From Panaeolus papilionaceus (Eukaryota > Basidiomycota > Agaricomycetes > Agaricales): a stretch of 64,000 nt of DNA. The stretch lies in NCBI GenBank assembly GCA_015501605.1, contig JADNRZ010000021.1:620001-684000 (forward strand), read 5' to 3'. The notes beneath the pieces were generated by a model. That model worked only from the letters and a program-made list of their open reading frames with translations, had not been told where the DNA came from and ran no database searches. This document shows positions 18,560 to 30,489 of this stretch, in pieces. Position 1 is the first letter of the stretch; each line of letters starts with the position of its first letter. The translations under genes and the position numbers were made by a program.

Positions 18560-21250
18560 TCAACCAGCTCCCTTGGTTTTGACCACGTAGGAATCCCAAT
18601 GGCACACTCAGACTGGCTCAATGGCGGCTTTCTCTGCTCTCTTGTTTCGTTTCATAATCACCCTTGTAGCTAATTCTGGCACCTGGCTGCTCTCTGACAT
18701 CGCCGGTATGTCTCTTTTCCTTCGTAACTCTTTCGCCCTTCATTGAAGAGACATCCTTTACTGACTATCATCCAGATATCCGATAAACCTTCCATATTCA
18801 TCGTTGCTGTGTCTCAATCCCAACATATCAACAACCCCCGCTCTCTCTTGCCGCCGTGGCATCTCTAGACTCAGAACCCGAATACTCGTCGACGTAGGGA
18901 TACCACCGTCTTGCGTTCACTCCACGTACTGCCACGCCATCTGTGCACTGGAATTGCGGCGGCATCTGCTTCCAATTCTGCCGAGGGTGTCTCAGCACGT
19001 AGAGAGTATATGCATTGGGAGTGCGAGGAGGAGGGATGTGAGAATAACGAGCGGTATGTTTCTATTCTTGGTCCTTTCCTTTTCGTTGTTTTACTGTTGC
19101 TCTTCTCTATCCGTTTCTTCATCGTTCTTCATTACTGTTCCTCACCTTTGTGTTCGCAAGCATACCTTTATTTGATCTCTGCTGTTTTTTCTTTCTTCCC
19201 TTTCCACACTGCTCGCGCAGTAAACCCGACACCATATTCATCCCCACACGAGACCACGCTAGGGGTTCTAAGGCCTTGTGTCTATTACCGCACGTTCATG
19301 TGGGATGTCGTGACGCTACACTATTCAACCTGGCCTCGTGGAGTTCCATTCATGGTCGTTGTTCTGAACCCGTGAACGTGCCCGTTCTGGTCCTATTAAT
19401 AATACACCCTCCCTCGTGTCTGAAGGACACCCGCCTCAATCCGGGATCATCGTTATTCTTCGACCGGAGGTCCAGATCTTGATCTACCCATCGTCGCCGT
19501 CCCACGCATCCAATTACCTTTCACGCCCCTACCCCTCCCTCTTTCCTTATGCTACCCTCTTATGATGTCATGTTTATCTCTTCTGCCATTCCATTTGTTT
19601 CTGTTGGTAGAGTGTGGACGTTCGGACCCCGTTTTGGGTGACAGATGGAGTGGAACGGATGGTTTTGTTGCCCGATATACGATGTCTTCCTTGTTTTGAT
19701 CCTCTAGTCGTTAACCTTCTCGTCCACCTCGAGCTTTCGTGTTTCTTATGTCCAGAATATCGCGATCACGTTAACGAAAACGCTAGAATGAGTCTGCTTT
19801 CTTTACTCGGATTCTCATTTCTTGACTTGCTGGCGATCGCAACAGCATTTCTTGGTAACGCTGCTCCGGGGACGCTGAAATGAAACTTAAATGGAATTGC
19901 CGAAGACGTTGAAGCAACACTCTGCAGCTCAGGGTGGCTCCATGGTCGTGTTGGGCTCATTGAGCTGGCTTGTGGGATGGATGATCCTCGTTCGTTATTC
20001 ACCCCATCTTTCTCTTGCATCGTTTCCTTCGTCATTTTACGCTTCTTTTCTGGTCCAATTTCTCCTTCAATTCGTTCTTTCTGAAATTTTCATTCTCTAT
20101 CCCCATCAGCTCGTTCCTTACGACGCTCTTCATTACTTTCACGAATACTGACATACTTTTGCCTCCATCCACCCAGATCGTCTCACCCACCAGTAGCATC
20201 CCCGACATCGGCTTTGCCCCATATCATCGTATAGCCCCAGGCTCGTGATCCCGCCCAAACATGGGCTCGGGTTCAAACTCGTCAGACTGTCCCCGTGCCA
20301 TCACGAACTCAGCCACACCCCTCCACGTACGCTCACCAGTATTACCATGATCCTTTTGAATCATAGACGCGTACACCTTACAGAATACCCGTCCACGATC
20401 TCTCAGAATGGCCGCAAACGCGGTGTCTCTGAGCCAGAGTTCCAGCGCGAATACGAGAGGGCTTCCACGGGCGAATCTATCACCCTCAACCCCCTCGTCT
20501 TAAACTCTCGCTCAACACCGCCCCATACCACAGTCCTCAGTCTCCTGGTACGCACTGTCACACCTCGTCCAACGCGTATCAACCCTAAGTCTCACGCACC
20601 GGAATTACGTCTTCTCGCACTTCAACCGCCCCTCGCCTCATCTCACCCTCGTCGCCTGCGCCTTCCAACTCCCGTTTCTGAGCCGAATACGGAGCAGATC
20701 TGGGTGGTGTCATTCCTGCTGCTGGGTAATGAAGCGGGCTGGCGCAGGCGATAAGGAGGGGCGGGAGATAGGCCGGGTCGGGGTCGTCGCAGACTCGCGG
20801 ATTACTTCAGGGTGGGTACGGAGGGGCCCAGGGGTATAGGGAGAATCCGTTCGGGTGTGTATGGGTAAGGGGAGCGGATGAAGATGCAGGGGCGAGGATA
20901 CAGAGTCCAGTGTGAGGGACGACGATGATTAAGGTTTCGTCTCAGCCGAGCGTGGCCAAGGGGGATATGATGAGACGGGAGAGCGTGTTGGTGTCGGGGT
21001 GTAGTGGGGGGGAAGCGAGGATGTACAATTGCGGAAACCTGTCGGGAGTTGAGGAGGTTCTTGACTTTCGTTTCAGTATCGGAGTGGTCTTGGAAGGTGA
21101 AACAGAGTCGGAGTAGGGAACGGGAGAGGGAAGACCAGACGGAGAGGAAGATGGAACGGGCGGTTTTAATCACCAGTATTTCAATCTTGGAAGACCCGAG
21201 TCGGATGGCTTTGGATCATGCGGGAGCGCATGGGGGAGGAGTAGATTGAA
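18560..21250 (+). pseudogene. BCAS3-type gene relic A (5' part only)
   Basis: This stretch aligns with the promoter, exon 1, long first intron and exon 2 of the intact minus-strand gene at 43595-49849. Landmarks are the exon-1 end followed by GTATGTTTC (about 19052), the exon-2 acceptor CCCAG|ATCG (about 20175), the peptide ISQNGRKRGVSEPEFQREYER (20390-20460) and the NCGNLSG-type stretch near 21030. About 150 bp of exon 1 including the start codon is absent. An in-frame TAG occurs soon after the exon-2 acceptor. Homology stops near 21245, just before the exon-2 donor. It cannot encode the protein. Confidence 0.75.
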
Positions 21251-22117
21251 CTCCTCATTTCTTCATGGATGTGCCGGGTCGAGTTCCTTTTCAGGCACAT
21301 CGTCTCAACCCCCGTTTCTTTCTTGAACACTGAAATCCTTTTGATGGTGTGCAGGGGGTAATGGATTTGGGTTGGTTTGCATTTTATCGTGATTGAAGTG
21401 TCAGTTTCTCATAACTGGAGTCGCTTCAACTTCATTTTCTCCCCCGCCTAACTATCATTGTTCCGTTTTGAGCCACCTTTTTTTCTGTACGAACGGAAGT
21501 TGTAGCCCGTCACCATCTCCCACCGATCTCACCTCCTCGTTCTGCTGGATATCGACGCCACATCCACGAGCGCATCGGTGAGCCGGTCGAAGTAAGGTCG
21601 GACCGGCTGTTGGTGGTGAACTCGTTACATACACACGAGATTGTGAGGAGGTTTCGGATCACTGGCTTTGGCGTCATGTTTTTCGCCAGTACACGTATAC
21701 TCGCCTCATGTATGTTGATATCATGGCGATAGCTAATAATATAATATAAATGTTTGCATGTCTACACATGCACGTCCCGCGCGACACGCTGCGATAGGTT
21801 TTTATCCGATGAAATCACCACATCCATTCAAAATGTTAAAGAATGTTCTTCCATCAAAACGAGTGAAGCTCATCCACAACTCAACGACATGTCTGCTGGT
21901 CAGAGCACCGATCGTCTTGATCTGACAATTGGATTCAAGTTCAAGGGGCTGGCACCCGGCACGACACTCACATGCCATGTTATGGATACCTCGATGCTTA
22001 CTCGTGTGCATTTCACTGTATATGGAGAGCTTGCACTTCATCATGTGCTCCCCTTTACCAACTTGACTTGATACGACCACGACCCAGTTTTGCACTCACA
22101 AATATCTTGCCACCATC
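21251..22117. other. Spacer between relic A and GTPase A
   Basis: No gene is recognised. The last 350 bp are shared with the upstream flanks of the other GTPase copies, for example ATGAAATCACCACA and CCACCCAGTTTTGCACTC just before the ATG. They probably include the GTPase promoter. Confidence 0.4.
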
Positions 22118-23421
22118 ATGGAAGCTTCTCACACCGCCGAGTACAGCGCAATCAGTGTTATCGGCACCGTATCAGTCGAATTGATTGACCGTCTCGAGGA
22201 CGTCAGGGGCAAAGTAGATCCTTCCGATGTTACCTTGTGAATGGATACCTCTGTTCATATGTCCAATTTTTTATTAAACATTGTTTAGGATTTTGGGTCC
22301 CACAGGAGCGGGAAAAAGCACCGTAAGTCGCGATCACCAGGAAATTGATTCGAGATTGATAATGCTCGGCTATAATTTCCCAGTTTATAGAAGCACTGGA
22401 CTCTAACAAATCCCTCAAAATATCCAGCAATCAGCTCGAAGGTTTCACGCAGTCCATATCACTCTACAGACTTGACAATATGAGGCGCAAGGATTCTGGG
22501 AGATCAATTTATCTGCTCGATGTCCCGGGATTCGCAGATACAAAAATATCCGAGATGAAGATCGTCTCGATGTTGAAGGATTGGTTGAAAGAAGTAGTGT
22601 AAGTGTCCACCCCTCTATCAACGGAACAGGACGGCTAAATATGTCTACTAGGTTGGATAATATATACCGTGTTCTGTACTTTACCCCTGTCAACAACCCG
22701 CGTTTGCCAGGGAGTCACCGACAGGTGCTTCGTACATTCCAGGCTCTAACAGGTGTTGAGACGGGCAAAAGTATCGCGATTATAACAACGATGTGGGACT
22801 GTGTCTGGAGCGAGACTGGAAGGAAGCGGGCAGAGAGTAATTTCAATCAGCTTCAGGATGAAATATGGAAGGTAGGTGTGTTGTGGATAGAACCTTATAT
22901 GTTCTGACTTTTTGTTTCAGGAATATGTGGAGGAGGGCGCTGAGATTCTCAAATTCCACAATACACAAGAATCAGCTCTTGCCATTCTGAATAAGACTTT
23001 TGGTCATTGTTCTGGCCCCGATTTCGCACTTGTACGAATGGTAGGCCTTGGTGAGACTCATATTCGAGACACCTCATTTGGCTCCAACCTCTATGACAAC
23101 CTCCAACAACGGATTGAAAACCTCAGCCTGGAAATTGCCAACATCGAGACTGACTTACATGGAGCAGCAGAACGAGATGACACACAACTGACTGCGATGC
23201 TTGTTCCGCGGCTCGACTCAGCACAGAAACTCCTTGCAACGTTTGAGCAGGAGATGCACGAATTCAGACTACCGTCTATCAATTCCACTCCTATCCACAA
23301 CCAACCATCAGTATCATCCCTGCCAGAGATGCTTGCTGTAGCCTCGCAAACACACACTCGCAGAGTGAGGCTCGCCAGAGTTTTGGATTGGATGAAGAGG
23401 TGGATCAGGAAGTTGCATTAG
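22118..23421 (+). CDS. P-loop GTPase, AIG1/GIMAP-like (copy A)
   Basis: The gene model has five exons: 22118-22236, 22289-22322, 22384-22598, 22652-22871 and 22921-23421. All junctions are GT-AG and the frame is kept, giving 362 aa. The tiny 34-nt exon 2 encodes the whole P-loop (GPTGAGKST). Exon 3 holds the G3 motif DVPGF and exon 4 a TTMWD motif in the G4 position. Exon 5 encodes a coiled-coil-like segment (NLYDNLQQRIENL...FEQEM), a variable linker and a basic amphipathic end (LDWMKRWIRKLH). The fold is expected to bind and hydrolyse GTP, possibly at membranes. That follows from the family; the target is unknown. Four intact paralogues lie within 34 kb. The ATG was chosen for the shared context ACCATCATGGA. 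Confidence 0.85.
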
Positions 23422-24120
23422 CGTCTCCATAATTGATTTATATCCTCGGTGTGTCCAATGTTTCGGGATGTAATACAGCTTCTCAAGTGTGACCATTAGA
23501 GCTTGGTTTTCTACCACTCCCGTTCGTTGATGAAGATCCAATTTCCTTCTCTGTTAACCTCTTTCTCGTTTCTTGGTTGGATATTTTTCAATCATGTCCG
23601 ATAGCGCTAGCGCTCACTGTCCCCTTGACTCATCTCCTGCACTTATGTCGGTGTTACTCTTCATATGATTTCTATGAGCTGCCTCTATCATTTCTATTTA
23701 TTCAATTGTGACTGTAATCATTATAATTATCAGCCTCATGCAATCTGTTATGCTTTTCAACATTCAAATAAATGAAAGTGGGCGAGAACTTTACAGTCAA
23801 ATTAAGGAATGGTGTTCAAGTTTGGGAGTATGTCCCAATGTTAAGACAGACTATAACGAAAATGCTCAATGGATATTGTCCCACTGCAACCTACATATTG
23901 GCCTATAACGGATGCTCAAACACTCTCGGGTTGAGCTATAGAGTAAGTGGGGGTAGTCGGCATATATGACGATCGGAGGTGCACCCTATGCAATACCACA
24001 TCGTGCTGTCGATCGCTTTGCTGTGTTACGATAGCCACATAGAGGTAAAGCTACAGGACTTCATTGTGCTGCGCAATAAAAATTAGAGAACACACGAAAC
24101 AAATGAGCCAGACATGAGTT
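23422..24120. other. Non-coding stretch after GTPase A
   Basis: I see no gene or repeat here beyond short open frames without family resemblance. The base composition is AT-richer than the genes. Confidence 0.4.
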
Positions 24121-24139
24121 TGATTGGAGTGGGGTGATA

Positions 24140-24385
24140 GACTCAGAGTATGACGAGCAACTCGACACCATTCTTGTTTCACAACTTGACAAGGCGGAGA
24201 AAGTGCTTGCGACATTCAAGGAGGAGATGTGCGAGGTTGAATCACCCCCTATGACACCTAGGACTCCTAATACTTTCTGAGAACTCGGAATCGTCCCATC
24301 TTGCCTGAAGAGGTGAAGCAGGGAGCTTCACAAGCGCGGCGATGACCGACCTAGCTGGGGCGTCCGTATTTCCAGGAAGTTAGAG
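24140..24385 (+). pseudogene. GTPase relic, exon-5 fragment
   Basis: The stretch encodes DSEYDEQLDTILVSQLDKAEK and VLATFKEEMCEVE, matching the coiled-coil part of exon 5 in the intact copies. Degraded linker and tail follow, ending near a KRGDD-like terminus. Exons 1-4 are not found beside it. Confidence 0.6.
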
Positions 24386-24579
24386 CTTCGCCCATGAGTG
24401 TTTAGTTCTCATATAGTCTTCTTCTCTCATCTGACACCGTAAGTTCTGATTTATTCTCTGTGATGGTTTTATTCTTTCCGATAGCGCTAGCACTTCACCA
24501 TTCCCTTCATTCGGGCGTCCTACTTGCATACCCGCTCTACAACCTTTCCCACATGTTCTATTTAATATTGAGACGCGAC

Positions 24580-25340
24580 TCGTGCAACCCTGTCGTTCCG
24601 TTTCTCTCCCTGTCATCAGTCCCTCGTCATTTCTTGTTCCGTTTTCTTTTCTTTTAGGTTTTCATCCGTTCTTCAACTCTTTTATTACTACGACGTCGCT
24701 TTTTTGCTTCTCCCTTCAATAATTTCACGAACACTGATATGTTCATCCTTCATGTTCATCAGGATCATACTATGCAACTGTCGTATCGTGCACCAATGTA
24801 CTACAATATCTCTTAATCCCAAGATCGACGTTTTCCTGAGGTACGCGATACCACTCACACAGCCCCCTTCAACCTCTCCCTCAGTCTACACGAACCCAGC
24901 ATTCACCCTTCGGCTCGCACTCACCCCCAATACTCGTAAGACTTACTATTTGAATGCTCCACGCTCGGTCGTCCTACCGGATACCTATACCCAGTCTCAC
25001 CTGTTACGGGTAAGGGATGTCGGTTGGCGAAGGCGATAAGGAGGGACACGGCTGGTTGGAGTTGTCGCAAATTCAAAGTACGAGTCCAGGTGGGAGGATG
25101 GAAGCCTCTGGGTATAATGAGAGAGGAAGGTTCAAGGGTGGCATTTGGCAGTCCACAACCTTGACCCAGTAGAATTTTATCGGTTCTCATAGGCTGTGAT
25201 AGGACCATGATCGCGAAGACCTCTGTGGCGTAGAGGAGGTTATGGACGTCCCTTTCAGAGACGAAGAGGTTTCCAGGAATGATTTCATCATGCGAGAGTG
25301 CATGGGGGTTGGGTTTGTCGTTTATCATGAAGAACCTATC
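24580..25340 (+). pseudogene. Heavily degraded BCAS3-type relic
   Basis: The words TTTCACGAACACTGATATG (24721) and GGCGAAGGCGATAAGGAGGG (25028) match the sequence around exon 2 of the other copies, and the end near ATGCGAGAGTGCATGGGG matches the common breakpoint of the relics. Large internal deletions leave no usable frame. Confidence 0.5.
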
Positions 25341-25439
25341 GGTTTTCGTTCACATTTTTGGCGTCGTGATTCTCGTGTGGTGACAAATTCGTTGTTCCTT
25401 GCTAGACGGCGGCGCGTTTAATGGTCTTTCAACTGAATG

Positions 25440-26285
25440 CTTTTCAATCTCAATTTTTTCTCCTTCATCGATCCATCAACTACATCGTGTGGTAGGATAG
25501 ACACGCTAAGATCAAGCCTATACATGAAGGGGAAAATGAACATCAAAGCAGTAGTTGAGCTCGTGATGCTTGTAGTAAATCAGAGTAGACGAGAATCATG
25601 CCGTCTGGTTAGGGAGACACGGGTCGCTAGATGTAGTGTCAGTCGAGCGTAACGCAATCAGAACGCAGTCAATCACAAGAAAAAAGGCAGATATAAAAGA
25701 TGGGAGGCATCATCACCAGACGTCGACAGAGGACTCCTCAAATTTACTCGTTTGGTTAAGAAGATCATGTGAGCATACCAGAAGTGCCACGATTATCGCT
25801 TCGATCTGCTACTTTCATTGCAGCGGTGTAGTGCCGTGATCTCGCAGAGTTGGCAGAGATCAATAATCAAATTAAGGGTACAGGAAAGGGTGAAGAGTGA
25901 GGGGTGAAGCGCATGATATGAGCTCCCAGTGGCTGAAACAACACCCGTACATCAAATATACTGAGACCAGTCGTTTCGATGTTGAGGAATATCATTTCGA
26001 CGCTCTGTTGATCTAGGAAGGTCCATCGGTCATGGCGAACACGGGTCTGAAAAGGAGGGAATGAATAAAGTAGATGAAATATATAGGGAGAACAAAAGAC
26101 CAATTTGACAAGAGGGAAGAGAGGGCGAAGGGGGGTGCAGATTATCCCGGTCCAACGATAATGTCGGGATCGGAGGGTAATGAATGTACTGTCGATACAA
26201 CCTGAACATGCCGTATGAGACCCAGTCCACACCTCGTCCGTCAATCTTCAAAGTTTGACTTTACAGAAAGTAGGTATCGGACGAA
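25440..26285. other. Spacer block of duplication unit 2
   Basis: Homologous to 17290-18090 and to 35610-36320. The minus-strand exon seen at 17165-17404 is recognisable here but broken. No intact gene. Confidence 0.45.
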
Positions 26286-26290
26286 GTGGT

Positions 26291-26498
26291 TGTTGGATAT
26301 GTACTCGAATATTCTAGATAATGGTGTCTTAGTAATATTGCACTTGGCTTTCATCTTAAGTACTTGCAGCTAGTGGTAGAATATTCGAGATACATAAATA
26401 TTCATGTATATAGGTAGACATTCAGCAACTCGAGGTCTATAAGAAATTCATCTATTCCTACACCTATTTGTTGTGTTCATCACCCTCTGCGCACAATA
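26291..26498 (+). repeat. Solo LTR of a Ty1/Copia-type element
   Basis: The 208-bp insertion begins TGTTGGATATG and ends GCACAATA (probably CAACA with one change). It is flanked by GTGGT at 26286-26290 and 26499-26503. The paralogous spacer in unit 1 near 18100 lacks it and reads straight through the target, which gives an empty-site proof. The TGTTG start is typical of Copia LTRs. Strand is assigned from the TG start and is uncertain. Confidence 0.7.
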
Positions 26499-26503
26499 GT
26501 GGT

Positions 26504-27400
26504 ATCGGCGTTGAACAGTAGTTGAAAAAAGAGAAATAGGGTATAACGAAAACACTCCGCTGAGTGAAATGCACGCGACGACAAGAAGAGCACGATGGGG
26601 AGAGCGAGACGAATGTGATTTACCTCACTGGATAATACCAGAGTATGTTGCATTCGTCAACTTCTACACGTTGATGAGCTACGAAGCCACATCCCTCCCA
26701 AATTCGCATTTTCGGTAGTTTTACGATACACCGTTCCGCCTACATTCCCCGAATGCATGGTACCCTCCTTATGCGATTATTTTGTTTATTTTTAGTTCTA
26801 TTTTCGATTCCTTGAAACGCTTTGGCGCTAATTTCCTTATATCCTTTCATTTCTTATTGTTTTCATTCGTATTTCCTATTTAGTTTACCTTCGTAGTACC
26901 ACCACCATAGCTCATGTATTTTATGTAGTACACTATTTCCACCACAGAATAGATAAGTTTTCACCTCAGTTTCACCCCAGTTCGTCGTCATTGTCCCTCG
27001 TCGTCTTCGTATTTCGTATTTCGTATTTCGTCTCGTTTTCGTTCTATTTCGTCGTTCCGCGTGCATTCGGCACCACCCTTCCTCTCGTTTGCCACATTTT
27101 CCCTTAGCACTCGCAGACCCCACGATCTTGCAACGTCGCGCTTACTCACTCATTGTCACATCACCCCCATCCTCACATCCTCACATATTATATTATATTT
27201 TATATCCTCCTTATCTAGACTTACCGTAACACGCACATCAACATCCCATGTGTCGTCGCGATTACGATCGGCGAAGAATGTGTGAGCAAAGAGTGATCGA
27301 ATACGAGGATCGAATACGACAACAGGATTACATGCGCGCAAAAATGGGGAAAACCAGAGGGCAAGGATGAAAGAGAATGGGAAAAAGCAGGGAAAGAGAT
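26504..27400. other. Spacer, partly unit-specific
   Basis: 26504-26650 and about 27240-27400 match unit 1. The part from about 26700 to 27230 is AT- and TC-rich, has no counterpart I can see in the other units, and contains TTCGTATTTCG-type short repeats near 27010. No gene. Confidence 0.35.
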
Positions 27401-27538
27401 ATCTTGGACTGCTGCAGAAATTGGTTAATGAAGAGAAGTGATAAACTTGTCTATGTTTGGTGTAAGGGACTGAACGATGGTGTTATTTTTGAGAGTGAAT
27501 GATACTTGTCACGCTTGGGTGATGTGACGAGTTGCACA

Positions 27539-27550
27539 TGATGTGACGTG
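27539..27550 (+). promoter_or_regulatory. CRE-like tandem motif upstream of BCAS3-type relic B
   Basis: TGATGTGACGTG, one base different from the motif at 18526, 36829 and 50240 (minus). Confidence 0.35.
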
Positions 27551-27559
27551 TGGCGGTGA

Positions 27560-29850
27560 TCACGGTTAGTTGTCCTCATTCCTATTCGTCTCTCTTGGTT
27601 TGGACCACGTAGTAAGCCCCATGGCACACTCAGACTCACTGAACAACTGCTTTCTCCGCTCTCTTGTTTCGTTTCATCATCACTCTTATACGTAGATAAT
27701 CCTCGATATTCTGGCAACTGGTTGCTCAAAATTGGTTGTTGGTATCGTGCCATTGTATTCTGGCTAATTCTCTGACATCGACGGTATGTCCCGTTCTCTT
27801 ACGATCATCCAGATCCTCAATAAAGGTTCCATCCTCATTGTTCCTATATCTCAATACCAACACATTATTAACCACCACTCTCTTTCCGCCGGCATGTCAC
27901 CTCCAGACTCAAACCCCGAAAAGTCGTCGACGTAGAGGTACCACCGTCTTAAGCTCCACCCCGCGTACCGCCACATCATCTTGCGATTCAGATAGGTCGC
28001 ATCCGCTTCCAATTCCACCAAGTATGTAATTTGGAGGGTCAGTAAGAGGGAGGTTAGGATAACGAACAGTATGTTTCTATTCTTGGTCGTTTTCTTTTCG
28101 TTATTTTACTTTTGCTATTCTCTATCCGTTTCTTCATCGTTCTCTTTCGCTACTGCTCTGCTCCTTACCTCTGTGTTCATATCCATTTCTTAATTCTATC
28201 GCTGCTGTTTTTTCTTTCTTCCCCCTCCATCGTGCTCGCGCGGTCAACCCGACACCATATTCGTCCCAACACGAGGCGACGCTAGGGGTTCTCTAAAGCC
28301 TTGTGTCTATTATCGCACGTTCATGTGGGATGTCGTGACGCTAGACTATTCAGCCTGGCCTCGTGGAGTTCTATTCATGGCCCTTCTTATTCTTAACCCC
28401 TGACGTGCCCGTTCTGGCCCTATTAAAGTTACACTCTCCCCTCGTGTCTGAGGGACACCCCTCAATCCGAGATCATCGTTGTTCTTCTACCGGAGGTCCA
28501 GATCTTGATCTACCAAACGTGACCATCCCACTCATCCAATTATCTTACACGCCCATACCCATCCCGCTTTCTTGCCGCTACACTCTTATGGTGTTATATT
28601 TCTTTCTGCTGCCTTTACATTCGTTTCTGTTAGTGGAGTGTGGTGTGGGTGTTTGGACCCCGTTGTAGATATGGGATGGAGTGGAACGGATGGTTTTGGT
28701 GCCCGATATACGATTTCTTTTGTGTTTTCATTCCTCTGGTCGTTAACCTTCTCGTCTACCACGAACTTTCGTGTTTCTCATGTCCAGAATTTCGCGATCA
28801 CGTCGACGAAAACGCTAGAATGAGTCTATTATTTACTCTTATTTCCATTTCTTGACTTGCTGGCGAACGGAGCAGCTTTTCCAATGAAAAGCTGCTCCGG
28901 GGACGGGGAAATGAAAATAAAATGGAATTGCCGAAGACGTTGAAGCAACACTCCGCAGCTCAGCGTGGGGTCATGGTCGTGTTGGGGTCATGGAGCTGAC
29001 TTGTGGGATGGATGGTCGTTGTTCATCCTTTCCCCCGTCTTTCTCTTTCATTGCTTCAGTATCTCGTGATCAACTTAACAAGACCGCATGAATGAGCTCC
29101 GTTTATTCTTTGTCCCATTCACCTGCTGGCAATCACAGCCGCCTCTCGCGCGGAACACTGCCCCATGGGCATGGAAATGCAAGCGAAATGCAGTTGCTGA
29201 GGACGGTAAAGGGATGCCCTGCATGTTAGTACACAGCCATGGACGTGTCGGGGTCATTGAGCTGGTACCAACCTTACATTCCATTCACCACCATCGCGTC
29301 ATTGCATCCCACTATTGCCTCTCGTCTCATCCTCTCTACCTCGCCCGCACACTTTCACTCCCATTTGAGGACGTATCGTGTGTGGCGTCATACATGCTGT
29401 TGGGAAAGCAAGTGGGCTAGCGCAGGCGATTGGGAGGGGTGGTCCTTGATAGGCGTTGTTACAGATTCGCGGATCGCGTCAGAGTGGGTACGCAGGACGC
29501 CGGAGATATGGGGAAAATCCGGACGGGTGTAGAGAGGGAGATTCAGAAGCAGCGGACGAAGATGCAGGGGCGACAATACGGAGTCCGATGTTAGGACTAC
29601 GACGAGTAAGTAACATGGGAGAGTGTTTGTGTTGGGTACTTATGATCGGGGAGGGCGCGCGAGGATTAACTATTGCGGAAGTCGGAGTAAGGAGCGGGAG
29701 AGGGAGCGACAAGACATAGCGAGAGGGAGAGGAAGATGGAACGGGAAGTTCGAATCACCAGCGTTTGAATATTTGAATCTTGATAGACCCAATTCGGATG
29801 CCTTTGGGTCATGCGAGAGCGCGTGGGATAGGAGTGGATTCAGTTCGTCA
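27560..29850 (+). pseudogene. BCAS3-type gene relic B (5' part only)
   Basis: It shares with relics A and C the missing start of exon 1 (junction near 27890-27910), the exon-1 end followed by AGTATGTTTC (28068), and the common 3' breakpoint (about 29835). It has an additional deletion that removes the part of exon 2 encoding the ISQKG...FEREYER stretch. Not expressible as the full protein. Confidence 0.7.
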
Positions 29851-30489
29851 TGTCTTCATAGACACGCCACGTCTGGTTCCTTTCAAAGGACATCGTCGGG
29901 ATAGATATGGTGTCGGGTTAGCTTGTCGGTTATTGCGAATGAAGTGTCAATTTTCCTTCAAATTTCGTCTGTTCATTTTCATTTTCTCTCTTGCCCTGTT
30001 TTCGTTCGTATACTGCTTTGTCTTCTAAAGAATGACGAGCATGAGATTGAAGTAGAGGTTGGATCAGTGTTGATGTACTCGTTGCATGCGTAAGGGATTA
30101 TGAGGAGGGTTAGGATTGCTAGCCTTGGCATCATGTTTTTCGCCACCACACCTATACTCCCGCCATGTGCGTCGATACAATTTAAATGGCTATAGATCGC
30201 AATATAATAGGAATGTTTGCATTCCTACATGCTCATGTCTCGCACGACACGCTGTGATAAGTTTTTGAACATGATATTCATGTCAGAATCCGATAAAATC
30301 ACGACACCCATCGAGAGATATAACGTAATGTCCTTGCATCAAAGCGAGTGGAGCTCGGCGATGACTCCATGAGACTCGTGTGCGTGGCGTTATATGGGGA
30401 GCTTGCACGTCATCATCTCCTCCCGTTTACGAACTTAACTTGACACCACAACCACCCAGTTTTACACTCGCAATTATCTTACTACCATC
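29851..30489. other. Spacer between relic B and GTPase B
   Basis: No gene. The 3' part is homologous to 21700-22117 and 40800-41160, the common upstream flank of the GTPase genes. Confidence 0.4.
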
